Source: CAWCGU01 sp963795195 (lineage in GTDB: Bacteria > Actinomycetota > Thermoleophilia > Solirubrobacterales > 70-9). Taken from it: DNA of 64,000 nucleotides. The stretch is from the NCBI GenBank assembly GCA_963795195.1, contig CAWCGU010000006.1, positions 248,001 to 312,000 on the forward strand, given 5' to 3'. This document shows, piece by piece, positions 35,540-44,765 of this stretch. Position 1 is the first letter of the stretch, and the number at the start of each line of letters is the position of its first letter. The notes below the pieces were generated by a model, which had not been told where the DNA came from, did no database searches, and saw only the letters and a program-made list of their open reading frames with translations. The translations under genes were made by a program, and so were the position numbers.

Positions 35540-35636
35540 TCCTGCCAATCCGTGACTGCTCAGGGCGGCGGCTGTGCGCGCCGCTTCACAGACAGCATCG
35601 GCAGGGACCCGGGGGTACCTTTAGCCGGATCTGCGG

Positions 35637-37029
35637 CTAGCCCAGGGCTGCGAGCGCCGCGTCAATGCGTTCGAGCGTCGAATCGCGCCCGAGCACCGAA
35701 ACCGACTCGAAGATGCCGGGTGAGATCGTGGTTCCGCTGATCGCCACCCGGAGCGGCTGAAACAGCGCCTTGGGCTTGGCATCGGACTGCTCCAAGACGC
35801 CGCGCAGCGCGATCTCGACACCCTCTGGGTCAAAGGTCTCGGCGACGCGAAGCCGCTCACCCGCCAGTTCGAGCAGTGGCACGGCCTCCGGCACCATCAC
35901 CTTCTCCCAGGCGGCGGGATCGCGTTCCGGTTCGACGAAAAGGAACGCGATCAGGCCCCAGACCTCCGCCATCGTCTGCGCCTTCTCCTGGACGATCTCG
36001 CAGGCGCCTCGCCGCAGCTCCGGCGAAGCCGCCAGGAAGGCTCCTTCGGCGGCAGAGTCGGTGTGGTGCAGGTACTGGGCCAGGCTGCGCTCGTATTCAG
36101 AGAGCACGAGCTCGCGCATGAAGCGCCCATTCATCCAGCGCAGCTTCTGCTCGTCGAAAATTGCCGCCGAGCGGCCGACCTGCTCGATCGCAAAGCGCGC
36201 GACCAATTCGCCGGTTGACAGCAGGGTGGCGTCGTCGGTCGTACCCCAGCCGAGCAGGGCGAGGTAGTTGCGCGTCGCGGCCGGCAGGTAGCCGCCGTCG
36301 CGCAGCTCCTGAACTGAGGCGGCGCCGTGGCGCTTGGAGAGCTTCTTGCCGTCGGGGCCGTGCAGCAACGGCAGATGCGCGTACACCGGGTGCTGCTCTC
36401 CCAACGCGTCGAGCACGTAGAGCTGCTTGGGCGTATTGGAGAGGTGGTCGTCGCCGCGGACCACATGCGTGATGCCCATGTCGGCGTCGTCGACCGCGAC
36501 GGCGAAGTTGTAGACGGGAGAGCCGTCACCGCGGGCGATCACGAGATCGTCCTGGATGCGGTTCTCGAAGGTGACCTCCCCGCGGATCGCGTCGTGGACG
36601 ACGATCTCGCCGTCGTCTGGCACACGCAGGCGTACCGCCGCCCCCTCGGCGCCGGACGGCGTGCCCCGGTAGCCGGCATTGTCGTGCGCCTGCTTGTAGG
36701 CCTTCACCTCAGCTGATCCGGCGGGATCCCGGTAGGCCTTGCCGGCAGCAAGCAGCTCCTCGATCCGTTCACGGTGGCGATCGGCGCGATCGGCCTGGCT
36801 CAGCGGGCCCTCATCCCAATCGAGTTCCAGCCAGCGCAGGGCCTCGAGGATCTGCTCGACGTTCTCCTCGGTCGAGCGCTCGCGGTCGGTGTCTTCGATG
36901 CGCAACACGAGGCTGCCGCCCGAGCCCCGGGCGATCAGCCAGTTGTAGAGTGCGGTCCGGGCCCCTCCGATGTGGAGGGCGCCCTGTCGGTGACGGGGCG
37001 AAGCGAACCTTTGGCGGTGATGCATTCAT
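35637..37029 (-). CDS. gltX: Glutamyl-tRNA synthetase (one apparent frameshift near the start)
   Basis: Class I synthetase charging tRNA-Glu and probably tRNA-Gln, feeding GatCAB. The ATG at 37029 gives MNASPPKVRFAPSPTG; the next conserved block LHIGGARTALYNWLIARG is one frame over. Removing one G at 36982-36984 (minus-strand GGG) restores a continuous HIGH-motif region. Further signatures are VLRIEDTDRERS, GDDHLSNTPKQLYVLDALG and the KMSKS-equivalent DGKKLSKRHGAASV. About 463 residues. The start codon overlaps that of nfo on the other strand within one CATG, so a leaderless message is likely. Confidence 0.94.
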
Positions 37030-37894
37030 GCTGGTCGGCGCGCATGTTTCCACAGCAGGCGGCCTGGACAAGGCCATCGAGCGCGGGATCGAGTCCCGAT
37101 CCGACGCGATCCAGGTTTTCAACCAGAGCCCGCGGATGTGGAAACCGACCAGTTACACGGACGAGGACTTTGCCATTTTCCGCGCTGCGATGGCCTCCTC
37201 GCGCATCCAGGCGGTGGCGATCCACGCCGTCTATTTGATCAACGCGACGACCCCCGACAAGGGGCTGCGGGCCAAGTCGCTGGCGTCGCTCACACACGCC
37301 GTCGGGGTCGGTGATGGGATCGGCGCGACGGGGGTGGTCCTGCACGCGGGCTCACGCAAGGGAGCGCCGATGCCGGGCGCGCTGAAGCGTGCCGGAAATG
37401 TGATTCGCGAGGTGCTGGCCGCTACCGAGAGCTGCCCGATCCTGCTCGAGAACACGGCCGGAACGCAGGGACCGCTGGGCCGCGACTTCGACGAGCTGGC
37501 GGCCTTGCTCGAAGCCTGCGGAGGCGACGAGCGGATCGGCTTCTGTCTCGACTGCTGCCACCTGTTCGCCTCCGGCTACGAGATCCGCAGCGATCAGGCG
37601 ATGTCGGAAGTCGTCGACGAGTTCGAGGCAAAGGTCGGGATCGAGCGCCTGCGCTGCCTGCATGTCAACGACTCGGCGATTCCTCTCGGAGGCAACCGCG
37701 ACAAGCACGCCGCGCTACCGGAAGGCGAGCTTGGGCGTGCGGGCCTCTCCGCGTTTCTCTCGGAGCCGCGCTTCGAGGGGCTGCCGGCGCTGCTCGAGGG
37801 GCCGGGCCCCGGGGGCGAGCCGACCGGGCGCGGTCAGGTCGAGCTGGCGAGGCGGCTGCGCAATGCGGGTTTGAAGCGGCGCGGTGGCGCCTAG
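37028..37894 (+). CDS. nfo: Endonuclease IV (AP endonuclease)
   Basis: Zinc-dependent AP endonuclease of base-excision repair. The 288-residue TIM-barrel protein starts MLVGAHVSTAGGLDKAIERG and has VFNQSPRMWKP, the metal histidine VLHAGSRKG, LLENTAGTQG, FCLDCCHLFASGY and CLHVNDSAIPLGGNRDKHA. The last 25 residues are Gly/Arg-rich. Start codon overlaps the gltX start head to head (CATG). Its TAG stop lies in a CTAG that may also end the antiparallel cysteine-rich gene. Confidence 0.94.
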   Translation: MLVGAHVSTAGGLDKAIERGIESRSDAIQVFNQSPRMWKPTSYTDEDFAIFRAAMASSRIQAVAIHAVYLINATTPDKGLRAKSLASLTHAVGVGDGIGATGVVLHAGSRKGAPMPGALKRAGNVIREVLAATESCPILLENTAGTQGPLGRDFDELAALLEACGGDERIGFCLDCCHLFASGYEIRSDQAMSEVVDEFEAKVGIERLRCLHVNDSAIPLGGNRDKHAALPEGELGRAGLSAFLSEPRFEGLPALLEGPGPGGEPTGRGQVELARRLRNAGLKRRGGA

Positions 37895-38323
37895 GCGTGA
37901 AATGCCTCGCCGCCGCCCTGCCGCAAGGACGTTGCGCAGGTCGAACGCCCGGTAGCCCTGCGGACTCTCATCTGTGCAATCGAAGAAGCGGGGGTTGACG
38001 CACTCGTGAGCGGGTCCGGCGCCCTCGTATGAGGGCTCGACGCGAAACTGGCAGTGCGGCAGGGGCTGGCCGGTCATCTTCAGCCCGCCGAAGCCGCCGC
38101 CGCGCTCGGCCTGCTCGAAAGCGTCGATATCGATCTCACCCTTGAAGACCTTGCGGACGCAACCCATGTAGCGGTTGCCGGAGAGTGGATCGTCGTAGCT
38201 GTAGAGGTAGCCGCAGCGAAGCTCGAGACAACCGCGGGGCTCCACCACCTTGTCGCAGAACGTGCGGCAATGCCGGCATTCTCCGGGCTTGGTTTTCTGC
38301 TCCTTGCGCTGCTTGAGCGCCAT
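37891..38323 (-). CDS. Cysteine-rich protein of unknown function (probable frameshift near the 3' end)
   Basis: Starting at the ATG at 38323, the protein has MALKQRKEQKTKPGECRHC and several spaced cysteines (CRHCRTFC, CLELRCGYLYSYDDPLSGNRYMGC, HCQFR, ECVNPRFFDC). These suggest a metal-bound fold; no family is recognised. The frame stays open deep into antisense nfo (to 37715). Removing one C of the CC pair at 37927-37928 instead gives the ending RNVLRQGGGEAFHA and a TAG at 37891, sharing CTAG with the nfo stop exactly as menC and the cyclase gene do. That shorter form of about 143 residues is preferred. Confidence 0.55.
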
Positions 38324-38402
38324 GCGCGGGAGTCTACGCGTCGTCGCCGGACGTGGGGCGCAGCGCGGGCCCGAGGGTCCAATTGCAATAACGTCGCCGC
38401 CG

Positions 38403-38780
38403 ATGCGCACGATCCTGAGCACCCTCGCCGTCGCGGCGACGCTGATCCTCGCCGCCGGATGCGGCAGTGATGATCGCGGGCCGGCAGCGCCTCCCCAGCC
38501 CCCCGTCGAGACCGGAACAACCGGTCCCGCGGATGCACCCGGAGGACCCGACGAAGGCGCGCCGTCCTACACCGCGCTCGGCAGCTACTGGACGAAACTC
38601 TCGCTGGAGGCACGCGAGGCGTCGGCGGCCGAGTTCATCGACGCGAACCCCGCCGCCTGCGCCGGCGTCGAGCCGGCGGTGCTTTCCCGGCAGACGGGCG
38701 TCGCCTTCAGCCTCGACTTTCCGCTCAACGTCGAGGTCGGCGACGTGATGCTCGAGACCTGCGCGCTGCTTCTGCACTGA
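38403..38780 (+). CDS. Small predicted lipoprotein
   Basis: A 125-residue protein with a lipoprotein signal: MRTILSTLAVAATLILAAGC, lipobox LAAGC with the lipidated cysteine at position 20. A Pro/Gly/Asp-rich linker (about 25-60) leads to a small domain with YWTKLSLEAREASAAEFIDANP and two cysteines (ACAGVEP, ETCALLLH) that could pair outside the membrane. No family recognised. Convergent with dnaE, 22 bp apart. Confidence 0.75.
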   Translation: MRTILSTLAVAATLILAAGCGSDDRGPAAPPQPPVETGTTGPADAPGGPDEGAPSYTALGSYWTKLSLEAREASAAEFIDANPAACAGVEPAVLSRQTGVAFSLDFPLNVEVGDVMLETCALLLH

Positions 38781-38802
38781 GCTGGGCCTGGCCCAGGCCT
38801 TC

Positions 38803-41800
38803 TCAGGCGGCCAGGGCGTGGGAGCCCAGCACCGAGTCGATCTCGGCGCGGAAGGCGACCGACGGCTGCACCTTGTATCCGGCACCGAACTTCAAGCGCC
38901 TGGTTCCGGCGCTGGTTTCCATCTCGACGACGACCTCAGCCGTCCCTGGGAAGCTCGAGAACACTCCCTTGAGCTCCTCGATCACGGACGGCGCGAAGTC
39001 TGCGGCTCGCAGCCTCAGCGTGAACGAATTCGGTGTGTCTTTGGCGCGGCGCTGAGCGGCAGCGACCGTCGCCTCGTCAGGCTCGAACAGCTCGGCCTCC
39101 TGAATCACGAAGCTCGTCTTGCCGCCTTCGCGGTGGTCGAGCCTGCCCTTGACGACGACGGCGTTGTCGGGCTCCAGCACGCCGGCAAAGCTCTCGAGCA
39201 CCTGGTTGAAGGCGAGGATCTCGACGGTTCCCTCGAGGTCGTCGAGCGTGGCGAACATCATGTCGGCTCCGCTTCTGGTCTTCAGGCGCTTGCGCTCGGA
39301 GATCAGGCCGCCGATCGTCAGCACTGCGCGGTCGGCCTTCCCGCCGAGATCGGCCAGGGAGCAGTCGACGCGCTCGCGCAGCGCCTCGCGCAGCCCCGAC
39401 AGCGGATGAGAGGAGACGTAGGTGCCCAGCGTCTCCTTCTCCATCGCCAGCAGATCCCGCTGTTCGAACTCGTCGCTCGGGATCGGAGGATGGTCGGAGC
39501 CGGCCATCGCGAAATGCTGAGCCCCGGAGTCGGCCCCGGGCTCCGGATCGCCGCCGAGGTCGAAGATCGAGCCCTGGCCGCGCTGTGCGTCCTCCTGGAT
39601 TTTCTGACCGTTCGCCTGGGCCTGCGGCAGGACGGCCAGCATGCCCTTGCGCGTGGCCTCGGTCGAATCGAGCGCCCCGCATTTGACCAGGCACTCGATC
39701 GCCCGTTTGTTGACGGCGCGCGAGTCGACCCGCTCGCAGAAGTCCCAGATCGAGGTGAAGAGACCCTCCTCCCGGGCCGACAGGATCGCCTGCACGGCCG
39801 CGTGACCGACGTTCTTGACCGCGTCGAGCCCGAAGCGGATCGACTTGCCGGAAACGACGAAGCCGTGGTCGGACGCGTTCACGTCCGGCGGCAGCACCTC
39901 GATCCCCATCTCCTCGCAGCGGTTGACGAAGAAGGGAACCTTGTCCTTGGTCGACATCACCGAGGAGATCACGGCGGCCATGTACTCGGCCGGATAGTTG
40001 GCCTTGAGGTAGCCGGTGCGGTACGCGATCAGCGCGTAGCAGGCGGCGTGGGACCGATTGAAGGAGTAGTCGGCTGCGGCGGTCATCAAAGACCAGAGGT
40101 CCCTTGTGACGCCGGAGTTTGTGCCGGACGCCGCCGCTCCGCTGCGGAATTTCTCCTCCATCGTCGCCATCAGCGCGCGATTCTTCTTGCCGATCGCCTT
40201 GCGCAGGTCGTCGGCCTCCGCGCCCGAGAAGCCGGCCATCTGCTTGGCGATCTCCATCAGCTGCTCCTGGTAGATGCAGCAGCCGTACGTGCCCTCGGTG
40301 ATCGGCTTCAGGCGCGGGTCCGGATAGCGCACCGACCCGGGCCGGCGCTTGCCGCTCGCGTAGTCATCGATGTAGCGCATCGCTCCGGGGCGATAGAGCG
40401 AGACCAGCGCGACGATGTCGTTGAATTCGGTCGGCTTGACCTTCTTCATCGCCTCACGCATGCCCTCGGACTCGAGCTGGAAGACGCCGACGGAATCGCC
40501 GCGGGCGAGCATCTCGTAGGTCTTCGAGTCGTCCATCGGCACCGACTCGACGTCGACCTCGATGTCGTGCGAGCGCTTGATGATCTCGACCGCGTCCTCG
40601 ATCACATCGAGGTTTCGCAGGCCGAGGAAGTCCATCTTCAGCAGCCCGATCTCCTCGATCGGCCCCATCGAATACTGGGTCACAATCTTGTACTGGCGCT
40701 CCTGGCGGCCGTTGCCGTTCCCGCCCTCCGCGGTGGCAGTCTTGTCGTCGGCGAGCTGGAGCGGGACCACCTCCTGCAGCGGCCGGTCGGCGATGACGAC
40801 GGCGGCCGCGTGGATCGAGTTGTTGCGGACGATCCCGTCGAGGCCCTGGGCGACTTCGACGATCCGTTTCGCGTCCTTGTCGGAGTCGATCGCCTTGCGC
40901 AGCTCCTGCCCAGGCTTGAGGCAGTCCTCGAACAGCGGGACCCGGCCCATGATCGGCTCGGGAATCATCTTCGCCAGCTCGTCACCCTTGCCGTTCGGGT
41001 AGCCGAGCACGCGGGCCGCGTCCCTGGTCGCCTGGCGGGGCGCCATCTTGCCGAAGGTGATGATCTGAGCCACCGACTCGCGGCCGTACTTCTCACCGAC
41101 GTAGCGGATCACGCGCTCGCGGCCACGTACCGAGAAGTCGATGTCGATGTCCGGCATCGAGCGCCGCGCCGGGTTGAGGAAGCGCTCGAAGAGCAGCTCG
41201 TTGGCGATCGGGTCGAGGTCGGTGATGTTGAGCGAGTAGGCGACGATCGAGCCGGCGGCGGAACCTCGGCCCGGGCCAACCGCGATGCCGTTCTCCTTCG
41301 CGAACTTGACGAAGTCCCAGACGATCAGGAAGTAGGAGTCGAACCCCATCTCCCCGATCACGCCGAGCTCGAACTCGAGCCGCTCGCGGGCCTCGGCGGG
41401 CACAGGGTCGCCGTAGCGGCCACGCAGGCCCTCCTCGGCGAGCCGACGCAGCATCGCCGTGGGCTCCTCGTCGTCCGGCGTTGGAAAGCGCGGCAGCAGC
41501 AGTTTGCCGAGTTCGATTTCGAGTGAGCAGCGCTCGGCGATCTCGACGCTGTTGGGGACCGCCTCCGGCCAGGGCGCGAACGCCGCGGTCATTTCCTCGG
41601 CGCTCTTGAGGAAGAACTCGTTGGTGTCGAAGGTCAGCTTCGGCGCCTCGAGCGTCGATTTGGTCTGCACGCAGAGCAGCGCCGCGTGGTTGGAGTAGTC
41701 CTCACGGCGCAGGTAGTGCACATCACCGGTTGCGACCAGCGGCCGTCCCATCTCGCGGGAGATGCGAACGATTCCCTCGTTCGCCTTGTCCTGATCCGGA

Positions 41801-42378
41801 ATTCCGTTGACCTGGATCTCGAAGTAGATGTTGTCGGCGCCGAAGACGTTGACGAGCTCGTCGACGTGCGCGCGCGCGTCGTCGGGCCGGTCGTCGACGA
41901 GGCGGCGGCAGAAGCGCGAGGCGAGGCAGCCGGTCAGCGCGATCACTCCCTCCGAGTGCTTTTGCAGCAGCTCCATGTCGGTGCTCGGTTTGCCCCGCGC
42001 AAACCCCTCGAGAAAGCTGGAGGAGCTGAGCGCGACCAGATTGCGGAATCCGGTGTCATTCGCCGCAATCAGCGTCAGATGATTGCGCTCGGTCTTGTGC
42101 TCGACGTTGCGGCGGTCGTCGACGTAGTAGGCCTCGAGCCCGACGATCGGTTTGATCCCGACCTCTTTGCAGGCCTTGTAATGGTCGACGGCGCCGTTCA
42201 TCACGCCGTGGTCGGTCAGCCCGAGGGCCGGCATGCCAAGTTCTGCTGCACGCTGGGCCAGCGGGTAGATCGTCTGTGTCTTTCCGCCCACCTTCGCCTT
42301 GCGCTGGATCTGACAGGCGCCGTCCAGCAGCGAAAACTCGCTGTGCACATGCAAATGTACCGCCGTCGGCCCGCTCAC
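38803..42378 (-). CDS. dnaE: DNA polymerase III alpha subunit
   Basis: Replicative polymerase catalytic subunit, 1191 residues. The N-terminal PHP domain shows VHLHVHSEFSLLDGA and LTDHGVMNGAVDHYKA. The palm has GPGRGSAAGSIVAYSL and the catalytic PDIDIDF, with GLLKMDFLGLRNL. Further on, YGCCIYQEQLMEIAKQMAGFS, the tandem helix-hairpin-helix region, and an OB domain (LTIGGLISERKRLKTRSGADM). Metal-binding residues of the PHP domain look retained, as in many actinobacterial DnaE1 proteins. It is divergent from a SixA-like gene with a 77-bp gap. Confidence 0.97.
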   Translation of the reverse strand: MSGPTAVHLHVHSEFSLLDGACQIQRKAKVGGKTQTIYPLAQRAAELGMPALGLTDHGVMNGAVDHYKACKEVGIKPIVGLEAYYVDDRRNVEHKTERNHLTLIAANDTGFRNLVALSSSSFLEGFARGKPSTDMELLQKHSEGVIALTGCLASRFCRRLVDDRPDDARAHVDELVNVFGADNIYFEIQVNGIPDQDKANEGIVRISREMGRPLVATGDVHYLRREDYSNHAALLCVQTKSTLEAPKLTFDTNEFFLKSAEEMTAAFAPWPEAVPNSVEIAERCSLEIELGKLLLPRFPTPDDEEPTAMLRRLAEEGLRGRYGDPVPAEARERLEFELGVIGEMGFDSYFLIVWDFVKFAKENGIAVGPGRGSAAGSIVAYSLNITDLDPIANELLFERFLNPARRSMPDIDIDFSVRGRERVIRYVGEKYGRESVAQIITFGKMAPRQATRDAARVLGYPNGKGDELAKMIPEPIMGRVPLFEDCLKPGQELRKAIDSDKDAKRIVEVAQGLDGIVRNNSIHAAAVVIADRPLQEVVPLQLADDKTATAEGGNGNGRQERQYKIVTQYSMGPIEEIGLLKMDFLGLRNLDVIEDAVEIIKRSHDIEVDVESVPMDDSKTYEMLARGDSVGVFQLESEGMREAMKKVKPTEFNDIVALVSLYRPGAMRYIDDYASGKRRPGSVRYPDPRLKPITEGTYGCCIYQEQLMEIAKQMAGFSGAEADDLRKAIGKKNRALMATMEEKFRSGAAASGTNSGVTRDLWSLMTAAADYSFNRSHAACYALIAYRTGYLKANYPAEYMAAVISSVMSTKDKVPFFVNRCEEMGIEVLPPDVNASDHGFVVSGKSIRFGLDAVKNVGHAAVQAILSAREEGLFTSIWDFCERVDSRAVNKRAIECLVKCGALDSTEATRKGMLAVLPQAQANGQKIQEDAQRGQGSIFDLGGDPEPGADSGAQHFAMAGSDHPPIPSDEFEQRDLLAMEKETLGTYVSSHPLSGLREALRERVDCSLADLGGKADRAVLTIGGLISERKRLKTRSGADMMFATLDDLEGTVEILAFNQVLESFAGVLEPDNAVVVKGRLDHREGGKTSFVIQEAELFEPDEATVAAAQRRAKDTPNSFTLRLRAADFAPSVIEELKGVFSSFPGTAEVVVEMETSAGTRRLKFGAGYKVQPSVAFRAEIDSVLGSHALAA

Positions 42379-42455
42379 CAGCCCATGATGGCAATCGGGC
42401 CAGACATTCCCGAGGGCCGTTTCCGCGCTTTGCGGACGTGGAATGATCCGTTTCG

Positions 42456-42899
42456 ATGCGTATTTACCTGCTTCGTCACGGCGACGCCGAAGATCTCCCG
42501 CCAGACGGCGGCGGCGACGAGGCGCGCCGGTTGACAGACAAGGGCGAGGACCAGTCGCGGCTCGCGGGCCAGGCCCTCGCGCGGCTGGAACCGGATCTCA
42601 AAACCTGCCTCGCCAGTCCCAAAGTGCGAGCGCGTGAGACGGCGCGACTCGCCTGCGAAGCGCTCGGCATCAGCGTCGAGATTGACGACAAGCTGCGCGG
42701 GGGCGACTTCGACCCCGAGGATCTGGCCGCCGGCCGAGGTTCGACGATGCTTGTCGGCCACGACCCAGATTTCTCCCGCGCCGTTCAGGCGGCCACGGGG
42801 GCCAGAGTCAAGTTCAAGAAGGGCGGAATCGCAGTGATACAGGGCGGGTTGCTGCTTGCCCTCTTTCGCCCGGCCGACCTCAAGCTGATCGCCGGCTGA
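42456..42899 (+). CDS. SixA-like phosphohistidine phosphatase
   Basis: A 147-residue histidine phosphatase. The catalytic RHG is in MRIYLLRHGDAEDLPPDGG, with CLASPKVRARETARL and the second histidine in MLVGHDPDFSRAV. Length and layout match SixA proteins, which in E. coli act on phosphotransfer proteins; the substrate here is unknown. ATG at 42456 is unambiguous. Confidence 0.88.
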   Translation: MRIYLLRHGDAEDLPPDGGGDEARRLTDKGEDQSRLAGQALARLEPDLKTCLASPKVRARETARLACEALGISVEIDDKLRGGDFDPEDLAAGRGSTMLVGHDPDFSRAVQAATGARVKFKKGGIAVIQGGLLLALFRPADLKLIAG

Positions 42900-42938
42900 G
42901 CGGCGCACGGCAGCCAGTTCGGCGTCGGCTATCGGGCG

Positions 42939-43964
42939 TCAGCCCGCGCAGACCCAGGCGGCTGAGCCCGAGTCGGCCCAAATCTGTGCCGCGATCGCGT
43001 CCTGCTCGGCTGGTGAAGCGTCCTGGGGGGCGCCCTCGCCTCCGTAGAGCTCCCAGGTGGAGGGCATGATTTGGTATGCGCCGCCGGCGCCGCTGGAGGG
43101 GTTGACGGCACCGTAGTTGCCGCCGGACTCGCACATCACGATCGCGCTCGGGATCACGTAGTCGCCCATCCAGCCGGTGACGGTCGCGGTAGCCTCGCTC
43201 GCCGAGGCGGCTTCGATCTCTTGGACCTGGTCGGTCCACTTCTCCACGTTCGAGTTGAGCGTCTCGACCGTGGCGACCTGCTGGGCGCGCATCGAAGCCA
43301 GCTCCGAGGCGCGAGCCTGGGCAGCGGCGCGCACGCCCGCGATCTCGTTGCGGGCGGTTTCGAGCTGGGTGTTGAAGTCGGCCTGCCGGTCGCGGGCCGA
43401 CTCGACGCTGGCGAGGTACCCCTGGACCTGCTCGCGCAACGAGCGCACGCGGGCGACCAGGGCCGCGTCGGCGTCCTGGATCGCTTCGAGGTACTCGACC
43501 CGGGTCGCCAGGTCGTCGTAACCCTCGGCGTTCAAGATCACGTCGGTGGTGTCGGGAACGTCGCCCTTGTAGATGGCGACGAGGCGCTCGCTGAGCAGTC
43601 TCGTCGCGTCGCGCAGCTGCCTGCGCGCTCGCTCGAGCGCGACCTGCGTTGCCTCGAACTCCCGCTGAAGGTCCTCCAGCTTGGCCACCCCCTGTTCGAG
43701 AACCGCCGTCATCTCGGCTTCCTGGGCCGCGGCCGCCTCGGCTTCGGTCTGCGCCTGGGAAATCGCGGCGGCGTTGGCTTCGATCTGAGCGCCGAGCTCG
43801 GCGGCCTGTGCCTGTGCCGAGTCGATTCTCGACTCGAGCTCGGAGGCGTCCTGCGCCGAAGCAACCGTGCCGCAGAACAGCGTCGCGCAGCCGAGCGCCG
43901 CGGCGAGCGCGAGCAGGGTCCGGGGTCGCCGGACGGGCAGTGTTCGGGAGGAAGTACGCCGCAT
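42939..43964 (-). CDS. Secreted coiled-coil protein with C-terminal transglycosylase-like (Rpf-type) domain
   Basis: A 341-residue exported protein for cell-wall turnover. A signal peptide (RRPRTLLALAAALGCATLFCG, cleavage near ASAQ) precedes a long coiled coil rich in Ala/Glu/Gln, similar to PcsB/CwlO-type regulators (about 45-250). The C-terminus has a compact lysozyme-like motif, MCESGGNYGAVNPSSGAGGAYQ then MPSTWELYGG, with the catalytic Glu in CESGGN, typical of resuscitation-promoting factors. The ATG at 43964 is chosen; another in-frame ATG at 43998 lies before a terminator-like hairpin. A candidate cyclic-di-AMP riboswitch lies upstream. Confidence 0.85.
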   Translation of the reverse strand: MRRTSSRTLPVRRPRTLLALAAALGCATLFCGTVASAQDASELESRIDSAQAQAAELGAQIEANAAAISQAQTEAEAAAAQEAEMTAVLEQGVAKLEDLQREFEATQVALERARRQLRDATRLLSERLVAIYKGDVPDTTDVILNAEGYDDLATRVEYLEAIQDADAALVARVRSLREQVQGYLASVESARDRQADFNTQLETARNEIAGVRAAAQARASELASMRAQQVATVETLNSNVEKWTDQVQEIEAASASEATATVTGWMGDYVIPSAIVMCESGGNYGAVNPSSGAGGAYQIMPSTWELYGGEGAPQDASPAEQDAIAAQIWADSGSAAWVCAG

Positions 43965-43989
43965 AGAAACGACCCGCACGAAGCGGGCC
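43965..43989 (-). terminator. Hairpin with T-rich tail ahead of the cell-wall protein gene
   Basis: On the minus strand a 7-bp stem GGCCCGC/GCGGGTC with loop TTCGT is followed by GTTTCT and the ATG. Placed directly after the riboswitch candidate it would be its expression platform. The T tract is short. Confidence 0.45.
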
Positions 43990-44002
43990 GCGACCATTGT
44001 TA

Positions 44003-44154
44003 GCAAAGCGTTAGCTCGAGCCCGTCGCCGCCAAGCCGCAAAATCCCCTGCTTGCAAGGGTTTTTGCAAGGGTGCGGCATGGGTTCTGAGGGCTCCCGCC
44101 AGGCCAGGAGGCGCTTTTACCGTCAGATGCGGCGGGAATCAGGCCGCAGCGATC
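44003..44154 (-). ncRNA. Candidate cyclic-di-AMP (ydaO/yuaA) riboswitch
   Basis: About 150 nt of non-coding leader. It opens with GATCGCTGCGG and CTGATTCCCGCC, pairs CCCGCC with GGCGGGAG, continues GAGCCCTCAGAACCCATGCCGC, and closes with GCGGCTTGG and CTCGAGCTAACGC. The GAGCTAAC end, the AACCCATGCCGC segment and the GATCGC entry resemble the ydaO/yuaA aptamer. In actinobacteria that aptamer commonly precedes Rpf and other wall-hydrolase genes, as here. Assignment is by eye, without a covariance search. Confidence 0.6.
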
Positions 44155-44196
44155 TTCACCGACAGACAAGGCACCGCCGCGTGGGTCCGCCTTGGC

Positions 44197-44619
44197 TCAC
44201 GAAGAGCCGGGAGCTGCCTCGAATCTGTCCCGAAGGGCGTCGAGGCCGGCGCGGTAGATCCCGGCGAAGGTCTCGATCAACTCCTGCTCGGAACCCGGAT
44301 CCTCCGGCTCGAAGTCTGCCTGCCACACGACCCGCGATCCGCCGTCAGTCTCCTCGACCGCGATTTTTGAGCGATATGAGCGCACCGGGAACGGGCCCTC
44401 GGTGATGTCGTAGACGTAGAAGCGGCCGTCGTCGGAGTGCTCGCCGATCGGCTCGACGAGGTCCCCCCCGCCCACGAGCGTGCACCTTCGGACGCCGTCG
44501 CTCACCGGTGAGGTTTCGATTGCAGGGTGCCAGTCGCTGAATCCGTCGGGACTGCCGACGACGGTCCAGACGGAGTCGGGATCGGCGCCGATATCGATTG
44601 ATTCGGTCAATGTTGCCAT
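44197..44619 (-). CDS. SRPBCC-superfamily protein
   Basis: A 140-residue helix-grip (START/Bet v1-like) protein: starts MATLTESIDIGADPDSVWTV, with GSPDGFSDWHPAIETS, YDITEGPFPVRSY and a long C-terminal helix IETFAGIYRAGLDALRDRF. Such folds bind hydrophobic small molecules; the ligand is unknown. Start supported by AAGGAG 8 nt upstream of the ATG at 44619. Confidence 0.85.
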   Translation of the reverse strand: MATLTESIDIGADPDSVWTVVGSPDGFSDWHPAIETSPVSDGVRRCTLVGGGDLVEPIGEHSDDGRFYVYDITEGPFPVRSYRSKIAVEETDGGSRVVWQADFEPEDPGSEQELIETFAGIYRAGLDALRDRFEAAPGSS

Positions 44620-44765
44620 CGCGTGATCTCCTTGGAGCGGACTCAATCACGAGTCCTCGTTGACCGGCTCGGTGAGCCGCCTGTCGCGGCACTTTAAACG
44701 ACGGGTTCGCTCGCCCCGAGCGCGCCTGCTGCTGCCGCCGGCCCTACCGCGGCGCGACCGGCGTC

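Noticed and set aside
38818..41526. A 902-residue plus-strand open frame opposite dnaE
   Set aside because: It is the antisense shadow of dnaE in a GC-rich genome, with no recognisable domain and no ribosome site.
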